64,000 nucleotides of DNA from NCBI RefSeq assembly GCF_000382045.1, contig NZ_KB907464.1:62001-126000 (forward strand), in the 5' to 3' direction. The DNA is from Variovorax atrisoli 110B. GTDB taxonomy: Bacteria > Pseudomonadota > Gammaproteobacteria > Burkholderiales > Burkholderiaceae_C. Shown here piece after piece: positions 52,665-61,221 of this stretch. Under the pieces are notes generated by a model. That model saw nothing but the letters and a program-made list of their open reading frames with translations, was not told where the DNA came from and searched no databases. The position numbers and the translations under genes are program-made. Every line of letters starts with the position of its first letter. The first letter of the stretch is position 1.

Positions 52665-53507
52665 ATGCAGCGAACGAGGACGACGCCGCCCGCGCGCGGT
52701 GCCGAGAGGCAAGGCGAACGCCTGATGTGGCTCACGCCGCATCGCGTGTTCTACGCAGGCCTGCTCGGTGCCGCTGCCGAGCGCACGATGGGCGGGCACG
52801 GCGTGTACGTGTCGCCCGTCGGCGCGCCGCCCACGCGCATCCGCATCGGCGGCGGAGCCTGGATGAGCGGCGAGTTCATCGTGGTGCCGCCGCACGTGCC
52901 GCACGAGGTGGAGACCGCGCATCCGCTGATCTTCAACCTGCTGATCGAGTCGGAGTCGGTCGACCCGGCACGCATGCCGGCCTTCCTGCAGCACTGCGGC
53001 CCGGCCGATGCGCCGGCCTTCGTGCAGCGCGTGCGCGAGGCCCATGCGAACCTGCTCGCCGCCTCGGCGCGAGGCATGAACTTCGAGGGCTTCGACTTCG
53101 ACACGATGTTCTTCGGCGAGCCGCTCGCGCCGCGCGCGCTCGATGCGCGCATCCGCAAGGTGGCCGACGCCATCAACGCCGACCCGGCTGCGCCGGCCTC
53201 GGCCGAGGAGTGGGCGGCCTCGGTGCACCTGTCGTTCTCGCGCTTCCTGCATCTGTTCAAGCAGGAGACGGGCATGGCCTTCCGCGCCTTCAGGGCCTGG
53301 AAGCGTGCGCGCAGCCTGCTGCGCTATGTGCGCCAGAGCAGCACGCTGACCGACATCGCGCTTGACACCGGCTACCCCGACTCGACGCACTTCAGTCATT
53401 CGATCCGCCAGGTCTACGGCCTCAAGCCCAGCGACATCGTGGCCGGCTCGCGCCGCCTCGTGCTGCACGACGCGGCCGGCGGCAGCGGCGGCTTCACCCG
53501 GCAATGA
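52665..53507 (+). CDS. AraC-family transcriptional regulator
   Basis: A 280-residue regulator. A cupin-like N-terminal part senses the ligand (MSGEFIVVPPHVPHEVETAH). The C-terminal double helix-turn-helix has SVHLSFSRFLHLFKQETGMA-FRAFRAWKRARSLL and TLTDIALDTGYPDSTHFSHS-IRQVYGLKPSDI, the AraC signature. The ATG at 52665 has AGGAGA upstream; an ATG at 52647 is possible. It ends 19 bases before livH and probably controls the transporter cluster it precedes. No operator is proposed. Confidence 0.92.
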   Translation: MQRTRTTPPARGAERQGERLMWLTPHRVFYAGLLGAAAERTMGGHGVYVSPVGAPPTRIRIGGGAWMSGEFIVVPPHVPHEVETAHPLIFNLLIESESVDPARMPAFLQHCGPADAPAFVQRVREAHANLLAASARGMNFEGFDFDTMFFGEPLAPRALDARIRKVADAINADPAAPASAEEWAASVHLSFSRFLHLFKQETGMAFRAFRAWKRARSLLRYVRQSSTLTDIALDTGYPDSTHFSHSIRQVYGLKPSDIVAGSRRLVLHDAAGGSGGFTRQ

Positions 53508-53526
53508 ACGCGGCGGAACAGAGTCC

Positions 53527-54402
53527 ATGCAGATTCTTCAGCTGCTGCTGTCGGGCATCGCGCAAGGCTGCATCTACGGCCTGATCGCGCTGGGCTTCGT
53601 GCTCATCTACAAGGCCACCGAGACGGTGAGCTTCGCGCAGGGCGACCTGATGATGCTCGGCGCCTTCGGGGCGTTCGCGGGCATGTCGCTCTTCGGCATG
53701 CCCTTCTGGCTGGCGGCCATCCTCGCGGTGGTGGCGATGGCGGCATTCGGCGTGCTGCTGGAGCTGGTGGTGATCCGGCCGATCCTCGGGCAGCCGCAGT
53801 TCTCGATCGTGATGCTGACCATCGGCATCGCGTACGTGGCGCGCGGGCTCGTCACCATGGTGCCGGGCATCGGCACAGAGACGCACACGCTGGCCGTGCC
53901 CTACAAGGACCAGATCTGGAAGCTGGGCGAGCTGGTGGTGAACCTGGAGCAGTTCGTGATCATCGTGGCCACCGCCATCCTGTGCGGCCTGCTGTTCGCG
54001 ATGTTCCGCTACAGCAAGCTGGGCATCGCGATGCAGGCCTCGTCGCAGAACCAGCTCGCGGCCTACTACATGGGCATTCCGGTGAAGCGGCTCAACGGGC
54101 TGGTGTGGGGGCTCGCGGCGGCGGTGGCGGCCATCGCGGGCATGCTGCTGGCGCCCATCACCTTCGTGCACGCGAACATGGGCTTCATCGGGCTCAAGGC
54201 CTTTCCGGCGGCGGTGGTGGGCGGCTTCGGCAGCCTGCCGGGCGCGATCGTCGGCGGGCTGGTGATCGGCATCGTCGAATCTTTCGCGGGCTTCTACCTG
54301 CCCGACGGCTTCAAGGACACGGCGCCGTACATCGTGGTGCTGCTGATGCTCATGATCAAGCCGAACGGCCTGTTCGGCGAGAAGCTGCGCAAGAAGGTTT
54401 AA
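53527..54402 (+). CDS. livH: HAAT-type ABC permease LivH
   Basis: A 291-residue inner-membrane permease of the branched-chain amino acid/aromatic acid (HAAT) family. Features: LLLSGIAQGCIYGLIALGFV at the start, LVVIRPILGQPQFSIVMLTI (the BCAA permease motif), AAYYMGIPVKRLNGLVWGLA and VVGGFGSLPGAIVGGLVIGI. About eight predicted helices. First gene of the transporter cluster after the AraC regulator. In this window the liv components surround an acyl-CoA ligase, which points to organic-acid uptake. A degenerate R1 repeat follows its stop. Confidence 0.93.
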   Translation: MQILQLLLSGIAQGCIYGLIALGFVLIYKATETVSFAQGDLMMLGAFGAFAGMSLFGMPFWLAAILAVVAMAAFGVLLELVVIRPILGQPQFSIVMLTIGIAYVARGLVTMVPGIGTETHTLAVPYKDQIWKLGELVVNLEQFVIIVATAILCGLLFAMFRYSKLGIAMQASSQNQLAAYYMGIPVKRLNGLVWGLAAAVAAIAGMLLAPITFVHANMGFIGLKAFPAAVVGGFGSLPGAIVGGLVIGIVESFAGFYLPDGFKDTAPYIVVLLMLMIKPNGLFGEKLRKKV

Positions 54403-54406
54403 AGAA

Positions 54407-54490
54407 TGCGCCCCCACGCTCGTCACTTCGTGTACTCGCTGCCCCCCGAGGGGGCGCAGGTCCGCCCTGGGGCGGCCCGGCGACGGACCT
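54407..54490 (+). repeat. 3'-end repeat R1, copy 8, degenerate (after livH)
   Basis: Four bases after the livH stop. Keeps GCGCCCCCACGCTCGTCACT, TCGTGTA, a CCCCCCGAGGGGG hairpin and GGGGCGGCCCGGCGACGGAC, but the middle segment is altered. Confidence 0.65.
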
Positions 54491-54495
54491 GAACC

Positions 54496-55572
54496 ATGCG
54501 CTTCATCTTCAAAACGAGTTACGACCAGGACATCCGGCTCGCCAAGCACGGCGGCCATGTGTTCTGGTACGGGCTGCTGGCGGCCTTCCTGCTCGCGGCG
54601 CCGTGGGTCATCGACGAGTACTGGCTCGCGCAGCTGACCTTCGTGCTGATCTACGGCATCGTCGGCCTGGGGCTGATGCTGCTGGCGGGCTTCACGGGCC
54701 AGTTCTCCATCGGGCACGCGGCGTTCCTCGGCGCGGGGGCGTACACGCAGGGCGTGCTGACGAACATCGGCGTGCCGTTTCCGCTGGCACTGGTCGCGGC
54801 CGCTGCGCTGTCGGCGGCGGTGGGCGTGGTGGTGGCCCTGCCGGCGCTGCGGGTGAAGGGCATCTACCTGGGCATCGCGACGCTGTCGTTCGGCTTCATC
54901 GTCGAGGAGGTGTTCGCGCGCTGGGAGAGCATGACGGGCGGCAACGCGGGGCTGCACGTCAAGTCGCCGCAGCTCTTCGGCTGGTCGCTGGGCTCTGGCG
55001 AAGGCTTCTACTTCCTCTGCCTGGTGGTGGCGGTGCTGGCGACGCTGGGCATCCTGAACCTGCTGCGTTCGCCGACGGGGCGGGCCTTCGTCGCGATCCG
55101 CGATTCGGAGATCTCGGCGCAGAGCATGGGCATCCATCTGGCGCGCTACAAGACGATGTCGTTCGCGATCTCGGCCGCGCTCGCGGGGCTGGGCGGCGCG
55201 CTGTATGCGCACAAGCTGAGCTTCATCTCGCCGGACCAGTTCAGCATCCTGCAGTCGATCGACCTGCTGCTGATGGTGGTGATCGGCGGGCTGGGCTCGG
55301 TGCACGGCGCGTTCCTGGGCGCGATCTTCCTGATCGCGATGCCGCAGCTGATCTCCATCGGCAAGGACTGGCTGCCTGCCGCGATCGGACAGGCGCCGGG
55401 CCTGCAGGGGCTGGTGTACGGCCTGGTGCTGATCGCCTTCGTGCTGTTCGAGCCGCTGGGGCTGTACGGGCGCTGGCTGAAGATCCGCACCTGGCTGCAG
55501 CTGTTTCCGTTCTACCGCAAGGGTCTGTTCAAGCGGCAGAAGTCCTTCACCAAGTCGGATCGACTGAAATGA
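54496..55572 (+). CDS. livM: HAAT-type ABC permease LivM
   Basis: A 358-residue inner-membrane permease. Characteristic regions: GIVGLGLMLLAGFTGQFSIG, HAAFLGAGAYTQGVLTNIG, VKGIYLGIATLSFGFIVEEV, IRDSEISAQSMGIHLARYKT, and LLMVVIGGLGSVHGAFLGAI. The first about 40 residues are cytosolic and hydrophilic. It pairs with LivH to form the transmembrane channel. The stop is followed by R1 copy 9. Confidence 0.94.
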   Translation: MRFIFKTSYDQDIRLAKHGGHVFWYGLLAAFLLAAPWVIDEYWLAQLTFVLIYGIVGLGLMLLAGFTGQFSIGHAAFLGAGAYTQGVLTNIGVPFPLALVAAAALSAAVGVVVALPALRVKGIYLGIATLSFGFIVEEVFARWESMTGGNAGLHVKSPQLFGWSLGSGEGFYFLCLVVAVLATLGILNLLRSPTGRAFVAIRDSEISAQSMGIHLARYKTMSFAISAALAGLGGALYAHKLSFISPDQFSILQSIDLLLMVVIGGLGSVHGAFLGAIFLIAMPQLISIGKDWLPAAIGQAPGLQGLVYGLVLIAFVLFEPLGLYGRWLKIRTWLQLFPFYRKGLFKRQKSFTKSDRLK

Positions 55573-55666
55573 CACTCCCCCAGGCTTCGCGCACTTCGTG
55601 TCGCTTCGCCAACCTCCTCGCCGGGGGCGACACCTGCGGCCCGGCAAAGCCGGCTCCGCGGTGTCC
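55573..55666 (+). repeat. 3'-end repeat R1, copy 9 (after livM)
   Basis: Abuts the livM stop. CACTCCCCCAGGCTTCGCGC, ACTTCGTGTCGCTTCGCC, a CCTCCTCGCCGGGGG hairpin, CGGCCCGGCAAAGCCGGCTC and GCGGTGTCC. Close to the family consensus. Confidence 0.92.
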
Positions 55667-55717
55667 TGCGAATGCCGAGTGGCAATCCTGCGCGCCGGCG
55701 CGTGACGGAGTACAGCG

Positions 55718-56536
55718 TTGAGCGGCGACATCCTCCTTTCCGCGAAGGAGCTGAGCGTTCGCTTCGGCGGCGTGCTCGCGGTCAACAAGGTGAGCTTCGA
55801 CGTGCGGCGCGGCGAGGTTTTCACGCTGATCGGGCCGAACGGTGCGGGCAAGACGACGGTGTTCAACCTGATCAGCCGCATCTACACGCCGACCACCGGC
55901 GAGATCGTGTGGCACGGCGAAGCCGGAAGGCCGATCGCGCTGACGCAGCAGGCGCCGCACGCGATTGCGGCACTGGGCATCGCGCGCACCTTCCAGAACA
56001 TCGAGCTCTTCGAGCATGCGACGGTGCTGCACAACCTGCTGATCGGCCGCCACACGCACCGGCGGACGGGCTTCTGGAGCGAGGTCTTCTTCACGCCGGC
56101 CACGCGGCGCGCCGAGATCGCGGCGCGCGAGAAGGCGGAGCAGGTGATCGACCTGCTGGACCTGCAGCACCATCGCGACTCGATGGTCGCGGGGCTGCCC
56201 TATGGCGTTCGCAAGGTGGTGGAGCTGGCGCGTGCGTTGTGCACGGAGCCGAAGCTGCTGCTGCTCGACGAGCCTTCGTCCGGCCTCAACGTGGAGGAGA
56301 CGGCGGACATGGCCTTCTGGATCCAGGACATCCAGCATGAGCTGGGCGTGTCGGTGCTGATGGTCGAGCACGACATGTCGCTTGTGTCGAAGGTATCGGA
56401 CCGGGTGCTGGCTATGAACCAGGGCGAGGTGCTGGCTACTGGCTCTCCCGGCGAAGTGCAGGCTGATCCTCGTGTTGTCGAGGCCTATCTGGGGACCGTG
56501 GACGACGTGAGCAGTTTGAGGAGGGTGGCGGCGTGA
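55718..56536 (+). CDS. livG: HAAT-type ABC ATPase LivG
   Basis: A 272-residue ATPase. Walker [15 protein letters not shown], the LivG-type insertion RTFQNIELFEHATVLHNLLI, signature-like PYGVRKVVELARALC (LivG proteins have YGxxRxxE in place of LSGGQ), Walker [14 protein letters not shown] and the H-loop VLMVEHDMSLV. The start is read as TTG at 55718 with CGGAG seven bases upstream; there is no ATG near. Operon mate of livM, livF. The gap to livF holds a large inverted-repeat element. Confidence 0.92.
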   Translation: MSGDILLSAKELSVRFGGVLAVNKVSFDVRRGEVFTLIGPNGAGKTTVFNLISRIYTPTTGEIVWHGEAGRPIALTQQAPHAIAALGIARTFQNIELFEHATVLHNLLIGRHTHRRTGFWSEVFFTPATRRAEIAAREKAEQVIDLLDLQHHRDSMVAGLPYGVRKVVELARALCTEPKLLLLDEPSSGLNVEETADMAFWIQDIQHELGVSVLMVEHDMSLVSKVSDRVLAMNQGEVLATGSPGEVQADPRVVEAYLGTVDDVSSLRRVAA

Positions 56537-56565
56537 AAGCTTCGTTCGTTGCCTCTTTGGGGGCG

Positions 56566-56750
56566 CCCGGCATGCGGTGCGGCGCGGCCGCCCCCACTAT
56601 GCCGGCCGCTTCGCGGCTACCCTGCGGTGCTCGCGTTTCGCGGGGTCTCGCAGAACTCGCTTCGCTCAAACAGCTGCGAGCCCTTGTCCGCGAAACGCTG
56701 CGCTCCTCGGCGGCACAGAGGGGGCGGCCGCGCCGCACCGCACACCGGGC
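56566..56750. repeat. Large nested inverted-repeat element between livG and livF
   Basis: Perfect 22-base arms at 56574-56595 and 56720-56741 (GCGGTGCGGCGCGGCCGCCC... against its complement), flanked by further partial pairing from 56566 and to 56750. Inside: CGTTTCGCGG (56635-56644) with CCGCGAAACG (56689-56698), and CTCGCAG (56648-56654) with CTGCGAG (56674-56680). The three nested stems could fold into one long cruciform or RNA hairpin. It has no similarity to R1 or R2 and occurs once in the window. Confidence 0.85.
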
Positions 56751-56774
56751 TTGGCTGGGTGGTGGAGGGCGGAC

Positions 56775-57548
56775 ATGAGCGACACAGTCCTCCAGCTCAT
56801 GAACGTCGAGAGCGCCTACGGCCCGATCAAGGCCATCAGGGGCGTGAGCCTCAGGGTTCGCAAGGGCGAGATCGTGACGGTGCTCGGCTCGAACGGCGCG
56901 GGCAAGACGACGATCCTCAAGACCATCTCCGGGATCATCGATCCGCGCAAGGGCAGCATCGAGTTCCAGGGCGCGGACATCACCGCCAAGGACCCGGCCT
57001 ACATCGTCCAGCAGGGCCTGAGTCACGTGCCTGAAGGCCGCGAGGTGTTCCCGCTGCTGTCGGTGAAGGACAACCTGCTGATGGGCGCCTACACCCGCAA
57101 GGACCGCGACGGCGTGGCGCGCGACATCGAGACGGTCTTCGGCTACTTCCCGATCCTGCGCGAGCGCGCGGCGCAGGACGCGGGCCTGCTGTCGGGCGGG
57201 CAGCAGCAGATGCTGGCGATCTCGCGCGCGATCATGGCGGCGCCGCATCTGATCCTGTTGGACGAGCCCAGCCTCGGCCTCAGCCCGAAGCTGACGAAGG
57301 AGATCTTCGAGATCGTGGTGCGCATCAACCGCGAGCGCGGCACCACGATCCTGCTGGTGGAGCAGAACGCCAACATGGCGCTCAACGCGGCGGACCACGG
57401 CTACGTGCTGGAGAACGGCCGCATCGTGATGGAAGACTCCTGCGAACGCCTGAGGGAGAAGGAGGACATCAAGGAGTTCTACCTCGGCATGAAGGACGAC
57501 GGCGTGCGCGGCGAGCGGCGCTGGAAAAAGAAGAAGACCTGGAGATAG
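56775..57548 (+). CDS. livF: HAAT-type ABC ATPase LivF
   Basis: A 257-residue ATPase. Walker A GSNGAGKTTILKTI, Q-loop-like LSHVPEGREVFPLLSV, signature LLSGGQQQMLAISRAI, Walker B LILLDEPSLGLSP and H-loop LLVEQNANMA, where the usual His is replaced by Gln as is common in LivF. A basic tail ERRWKKKKTW ends it. Its stop lies 5 bases before the acyl-CoA ligase start, so translation is likely coupled to the ligase. It follows the inverted-repeat element. Confidence 0.93.
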   Translation: MSDTVLQLMNVESAYGPIKAIRGVSLRVRKGEIVTVLGSNGAGKTTILKTISGIIDPRKGSIEFQGADITAKDPAYIVQQGLSHVPEGREVFPLLSVKDNLLMGAYTRKDRDGVARDIETVFGYFPILRERAAQDAGLLSGGQQQMLAISRAIMAAPHLILLDEPSLGLSPKLTKEIFEIVVRINRERGTTILLVEQNANMALNAADHGYVLENGRIVMEDSCERLREKEDIKEFYLGMKDDGVRGERRWKKKKTWR

Positions 57549-57553
57549 TCGCC

Positions 57554-59413
57554 ATGCAGCAAGGACTCTGGGACCTGAAAACCTTCGCGCCGAAGCTCGA
57601 CGTGGTCGTACCCGGCGACACCATCCCGGCGATGTTCTGGAACGCCGTGAAGCAGCGCGGCGACAACATCTGGATGCGGCAGAAGAAGCTCGGCATCTGG
57701 CGCAGCTGGAGCTGGCACCAGACGGCCGACGCGGTGCGAGAGATCGCGGCGGGACTGCAGGCCATCGGCTTCGCGCCGGGCGAGTGCGCGTCGATCCTGT
57801 CGAACACCGTCATCGAATGGGTGCTGGCCGACCTCGCGGTGCTCAGCTGCGGCGGCGTGTCCAACGGCATCTATCCGACCGATGCCGCCTCGCAGGTGCA
57901 CTACCTCTGCGAGGACTCGCGCACCACCGTGCTCTTCGTGGAAGACGACGAGCAGCTCGACAAGGCGCTGGAGGTCCGCGCCGGCCTGCCGGGGCTGCGC
58001 CGCGTGATCGTGTTCGACATGGAGGGCCTGCGCGAGCTCGACGACGCGGGCGTGATGAGCCTCGACGCGCTGCGCGCCCTCGGCCGCGAACGCCTGGCGA
58101 CCGACCCGCAAACCGTGGAGCGCACGGTCGCGGCCTGCCGTCCGGAAGACCTGGCCATCCTCGTCTACACCTCGGGCACCACCGGCAAGCCCAAGGGCGC
58201 GATGCACAGCCACGCGGGGCTGGTGTACACGGCGCGCGGCTACAACACGCTGGTGGCGCAGGACGACAAGGACGAGCGCATGTGCTTCCTGCCGCTGTGC
58301 CACATCGCCGAGCGCATGGGCGGCGAGTATTTCGCGATGTACACAGGCTCGATCCTCAACTTCGTCGAGAACCCGGAGACGGTGCCCGAGAACGTGCGCG
58401 AGATCGCACCCACCGTGTTCACTGCGGTTCCGCGCGTGTGGGAGAAGTTCTATTCCGGCGTGATGATCGCGCTGAAGGAAGCGAGCCCGCTGCAGCAGGC
58501 GGCCTACAGGTGGAGCATCGGCGTGGGTGAACGGATCGCCGAGCGCGTGCTGGCAGGCCAGCCGGTGGGGGCAGGGCTGAAGCTCAAGTTCAGGCTGGCG
58601 CGCGCGCTTGCGCTGGACAACGCGCGCAAGCTCATCGGCATCCACCGCTCGCGCTTCCTGGTGACGGGCGCGGCGCCCATCTCGCCGGAGCTGGTGAAGT
58701 GGTACCTCGCGCTGGGCGTGCCGATGCTGGAGGTGTGGGGCATGACGGAGTCGTGCGGCGCCTCCACCGCGGTGCCGGCCGCACGCATCAAGCCGGGCTC
58801 GATCGGGCCGGCCACCAGCTACAACGAGGTGCGCGTGGACCCGGCCACCGGCGAGATCCTGGTGCGCGGCCCCAATGTCTTCATGGGGTACCTCAACCTG
58901 CCGGAGAAGACGGCCGAGACCATCGACGCCGACGGCTGGCTGCACACCGGCGACGTGGGCGTGATGGACGAGGACGGGTATTTCCGCATCACCGACCGCA
59001 TGAAAGACATCATCATCACGGCGGGCGGGAAGAACGTGACGCCCAGCGAGCTGGAGAACGAGCTCAAGTTCAGCCTCTACATCACCGATGCCGTGGTCAT
59101 CGGCGACAGGAGGCCCTACCTCACGGTGATCGTCATGATCGACCAGGAGAACGTCGAGAAATTCGCGCAGGACAACGACGTGCCGTTCAGCAACTACGAG
59201 AGCCTGACGCGCGCCAAGGAAGTGCAGGAGCTGATCCAGGGCGAGATCGATCGCGTCAACGCCAAGTTCGCCCGCGTGGAGCAGATCAAGAAGTTCTTCC
59301 TGCTGGAGACGCAGCTCAGCGCCGAGGACGAGGAGCTCACGCCCACGATGAAGCTCAAGCGCAAGCTGGTGCAGGCCAAGTACGCGCAGCGCATCGAGGC
59401 CATGTATGGATAA
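57554..59413 (+). CDS. Acyl-CoA ligase (AMP-forming, long form)
   Basis: A 619-residue AMP-dependent synthetase. Core motifs: VYTSGTTGKPKGAMHSH (P-loop, near residues 205-220), GVPMLEVWGMTESCGASTAV, then WLHTGDVGVMDEDGYFRITD and GGKNVTPSELENELKFS (A8-type hinge with Lys). The long form with an extra segment resembles FadD15/long-chain acyl-CoA synthetases. GGAGA precedes the ATG at 57554. It lies inside a HAAT transporter operon, so it probably attaches CoA to the imported acid on entry. Specificity cannot be told. Confidence 0.93.
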   Translation: MQQGLWDLKTFAPKLDVVVPGDTIPAMFWNAVKQRGDNIWMRQKKLGIWRSWSWHQTADAVREIAAGLQAIGFAPGECASILSNTVIEWVLADLAVLSCGGVSNGIYPTDAASQVHYLCEDSRTTVLFVEDDEQLDKALEVRAGLPGLRRVIVFDMEGLRELDDAGVMSLDALRALGRERLATDPQTVERTVAACRPEDLAILVYTSGTTGKPKGAMHSHAGLVYTARGYNTLVAQDDKDERMCFLPLCHIAERMGGEYFAMYTGSILNFVENPETVPENVREIAPTVFTAVPRVWEKFYSGVMIALKEASPLQQAAYRWSIGVGERIAERVLAGQPVGAGLKLKFRLARALALDNARKLIGIHRSRFLVTGAAPISPELVKWYLALGVPMLEVWGMTESCGASTAVPAARIKPGSIGPATSYNEVRVDPATGEILVRGPNVFMGYLNLPEKTAETIDADGWLHTGDVGVMDEDGYFRITDRMKDIIITAGGKNVTPSELENELKFSLYITDAVVIGDRRPYLTVIVMIDQENVEKFAQDNDVPFSNYESLTRAKEVQELIQGEIDRVNAKFARVEQIKKFFLLETQLSAEDEELTPTMKLKRKLVQAKYAQRIEAMYG

Positions 59414-59510
59414 GGCTCGCCCCCAGGCTTCGCGCACTTCGTGTCGCGCACGCCTTCCCCCTAGCGGGGGCAACACCAGCGGCCCGGCAAAGCCGGTTCC
59501 GCGGTGTTTC
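59414..59510 (+). repeat. 3'-end repeat R1, copy 10 (after acyl-CoA ligase)
   Basis: Abuts the ligase stop. GGCTCGCCCCCAGGCTTCGC, GCACTTCGTGTCGCGCACGCC, a CCCCCTAGCGGGGG hairpin, CGGCCCGGCAAAGCCGGTTC and GCGGTGTTTC. It precedes the binding protein gene. Confidence 0.92.
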
Positions 59511-59558
59511 TGGAAAAGGCCAGGCAGTGTGTTTTTCAACAGGCAAGGAGACAACGCA

Positions 59559-60728
59559 ATGACGAAGCTCAAGACACTGACGACGCTGGCGGTGCTGGGA
59601 CTGACCGCGACGCTCGCGTCCGCCCAGCAGCAACAGGGCGTGACCAAGGACGAGATCCGCATCGGCACCATCCAGGACCTGTCGGGCCCGCTCGCGGGCT
59701 TCGGCAAGCAGGCGCGCAACGGCATGCAGCTGCGCGTGGACGAGCTCAACGAGCAGGGCAACGTCAACGGCCGCAAGCTCAAGCTCTTCGTGGAGGACTC
59801 GGGCTACGACCCGAAGAAGGCGGTGCTGGCGGCCCAGAAGCTGGTGAACCAGGAGAAGATCTTCATCATGGCCGGCCACATCGGCACGGCGCAGAACATG
59901 GCGGCGATGCCGGTGCAGTTCGACAAGAACGTCATCAACTACATGCCCATCACCGCGGCGCGCGAGATGTACGAGCCGCTCAACCGGCTGAAGTATTCGT
60001 TCGCGGCCACCTACTACGACCAGATCCGGCTGGCGCTGCCGAAGATGATCAAGGACAAGGGCGCCAAGAAGGTCTGCACCATCTACCAGGACGACGAGTT
60101 CGGCCTGGAGGTGCAGCGCGGCGCCGAGGCGGGCCTGAAGGCCGCGGGCATGGAGCTGACGGAGAAGACATCGTTCAAGCGCGGCGCCACCGACTTCAGC
60201 TCGCAGGTCGCGAAGATGAAGGCCGCCAACTGCGACCTCGTGGTGCTCGGCACCATCATCCGCGAGACCATCGGCACCGTGGGCGAGGCACGCAAGACCG
60301 GCTTCAACCCGACCTTCCTGGGCTCCAGCGCGGCGTACACCGACCTGATCCACAAGCTCGGCGGCAAGGCGATGGACGGCATCTACGCCACCATGACCGT
60401 GCAGAACCCCTACACCGACGAGCAGTCGCAGCCGCTGCGCTTCTGGGCCAACAAGTACAAGACCAAGTTCAACGAGGATCCGACGGTGTTCTCGGTGTAC
60501 GGCTACGTGATCGTCGACTCGTTCATCAAGGCCGCCACCAAGGCCGGCCCGAACCTCACGACCGACAGCTTCATCAAGGCCATGGACAGCATGACCTTCG
60601 AGCCCGACATGTTCGGCAGCCCGAAGAGCACGTACACGGCGACGAAGCGGCTGGGCAACGACCAGTCGCGCCTGTCGCAGATCAAGGACGGGAAATGGGT
60701 CGTCGTGTCTGACTATGTGACACCATAG
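59559..60728 (+). CDS. HAAT-type periplasmic binding protein (LivK-like)
   Basis: A 389-residue periplasmic receptor. The signal is KLKTLTTLAVLGLTATLASA; the mature start is QQQQGVTKDEIRIGTIQDLS. The binding lobe has GPLAGFGKQARNGMQLRVDE and GHIGTAQNMAAMPVQF, then the second lobe YQDDEFGLEVQRGAEAGLKA. AAGGAG precedes the ATG at 59559. Its position after the acyl-CoA ligase and its own ribosome site suggest higher or separate expression. Ligand: aromatic or other organic acid is likely, because of the neighbouring ligase; this is inference. Confidence 0.93.
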   Translation: MTKLKTLTTLAVLGLTATLASAQQQQGVTKDEIRIGTIQDLSGPLAGFGKQARNGMQLRVDELNEQGNVNGRKLKLFVEDSGYDPKKAVLAAQKLVNQEKIFIMAGHIGTAQNMAAMPVQFDKNVINYMPITAAREMYEPLNRLKYSFAATYYDQIRLALPKMIKDKGAKKVCTIYQDDEFGLEVQRGAEAGLKAAGMELTEKTSFKRGATDFSSQVAKMKAANCDLVVLGTIIRETIGTVGEARKTGFNPTFLGSSAAYTDLIHKLGGKAMDGIYATMTVQNPYTDEQSQPLRFWANKYKTKFNEDPTVFSVYGYVIVDSFIKAATKAGPNLTTDSFIKAMDSMTFEPDMFGSPKSTYTATKRLGNDQSRLSQIKDGKWVVVSDYVTP

Positions 60729-60736
60729 CGGGCACC

Positions 60737-61198
60737 ATGCCCAATTACTGGTTGATGAAATCCGAGCCCGACGAGGTCTCGATCGACGATGCGCTCGCCG
60801 CGCCCGATGCCACCGTGGCCTGGACCGGCGTGCGCAACTATCAGGCACGCAACTTCATGCGCGACGGCATGAAGGTCGGCGATGGCGTGCTGTTCTATCA
60901 CTCGAGCTGCCCGGAGCCGGGCATCGCCGGCATCGCGCGGGTGGCCTCGGGCATCAAGCCCGATCCGACGCAGTTCGACCCGAAGTCGCCCTACTACGAC
61001 GCGGCGTCGAAGAAGGACGATCCGCGCTGGCTGCTGGTGGATGTGCAGGCGCTGCGCAAGACGCGCCTGCTGGCGCTGCCCGAGTTGCGCGCCAGCCCCG
61101 AACTGGCCGAGCTGGTCGTGCTGCGCAAGGGCAACCGGCTGTCGATCACGCCGGTGGAGCCGGCGCACTGGAAGATCATCGAGAAGATGCTGGCCTGA
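60737..61198 (+). CDS. EVE domain protein
   Basis: A 153-residue EVE-domain protein (PUA-like fold). The family signature is present: NYWLMKSEPDEVSIDDA at the start, WTGVRNYQARNFMRDGMKVG, VLFYHSSCPEPGIAGIARV and DPRWLLVDVQALRKT. EVE proteins bind modified bases in RNA or DNA, with human THYN1 a 5-hydroxymethylcytosine reader. It ends 23 bases from the convergent MarC gene. Function here is not shown. It follows the LivK-like gene by 8 bases, so may be on the same transcript. Confidence 0.95.
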   Translation: MPNYWLMKSEPDEVSIDDALAAPDATVAWTGVRNYQARNFMRDGMKVGDGVLFYHSSCPEPGIAGIARVASGIKPDPTQFDPKSPYYDAASKKDDPRWLLVDVQALRKTRLLALPELRASPELAELVVLRKGNRLSITPVEPAHWKIIEKMLA

Positions 61199-61221
61199 TC
61201 CAGCTGCCGGCTGTCGGCTTT

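Noticed and set aside
56533-56778. Small open frame across the livG-livF inverted-repeat element
   Set aside because: Composition follows the repeat, with no ribosome site or recognisable domain; it is better read as non-coding.
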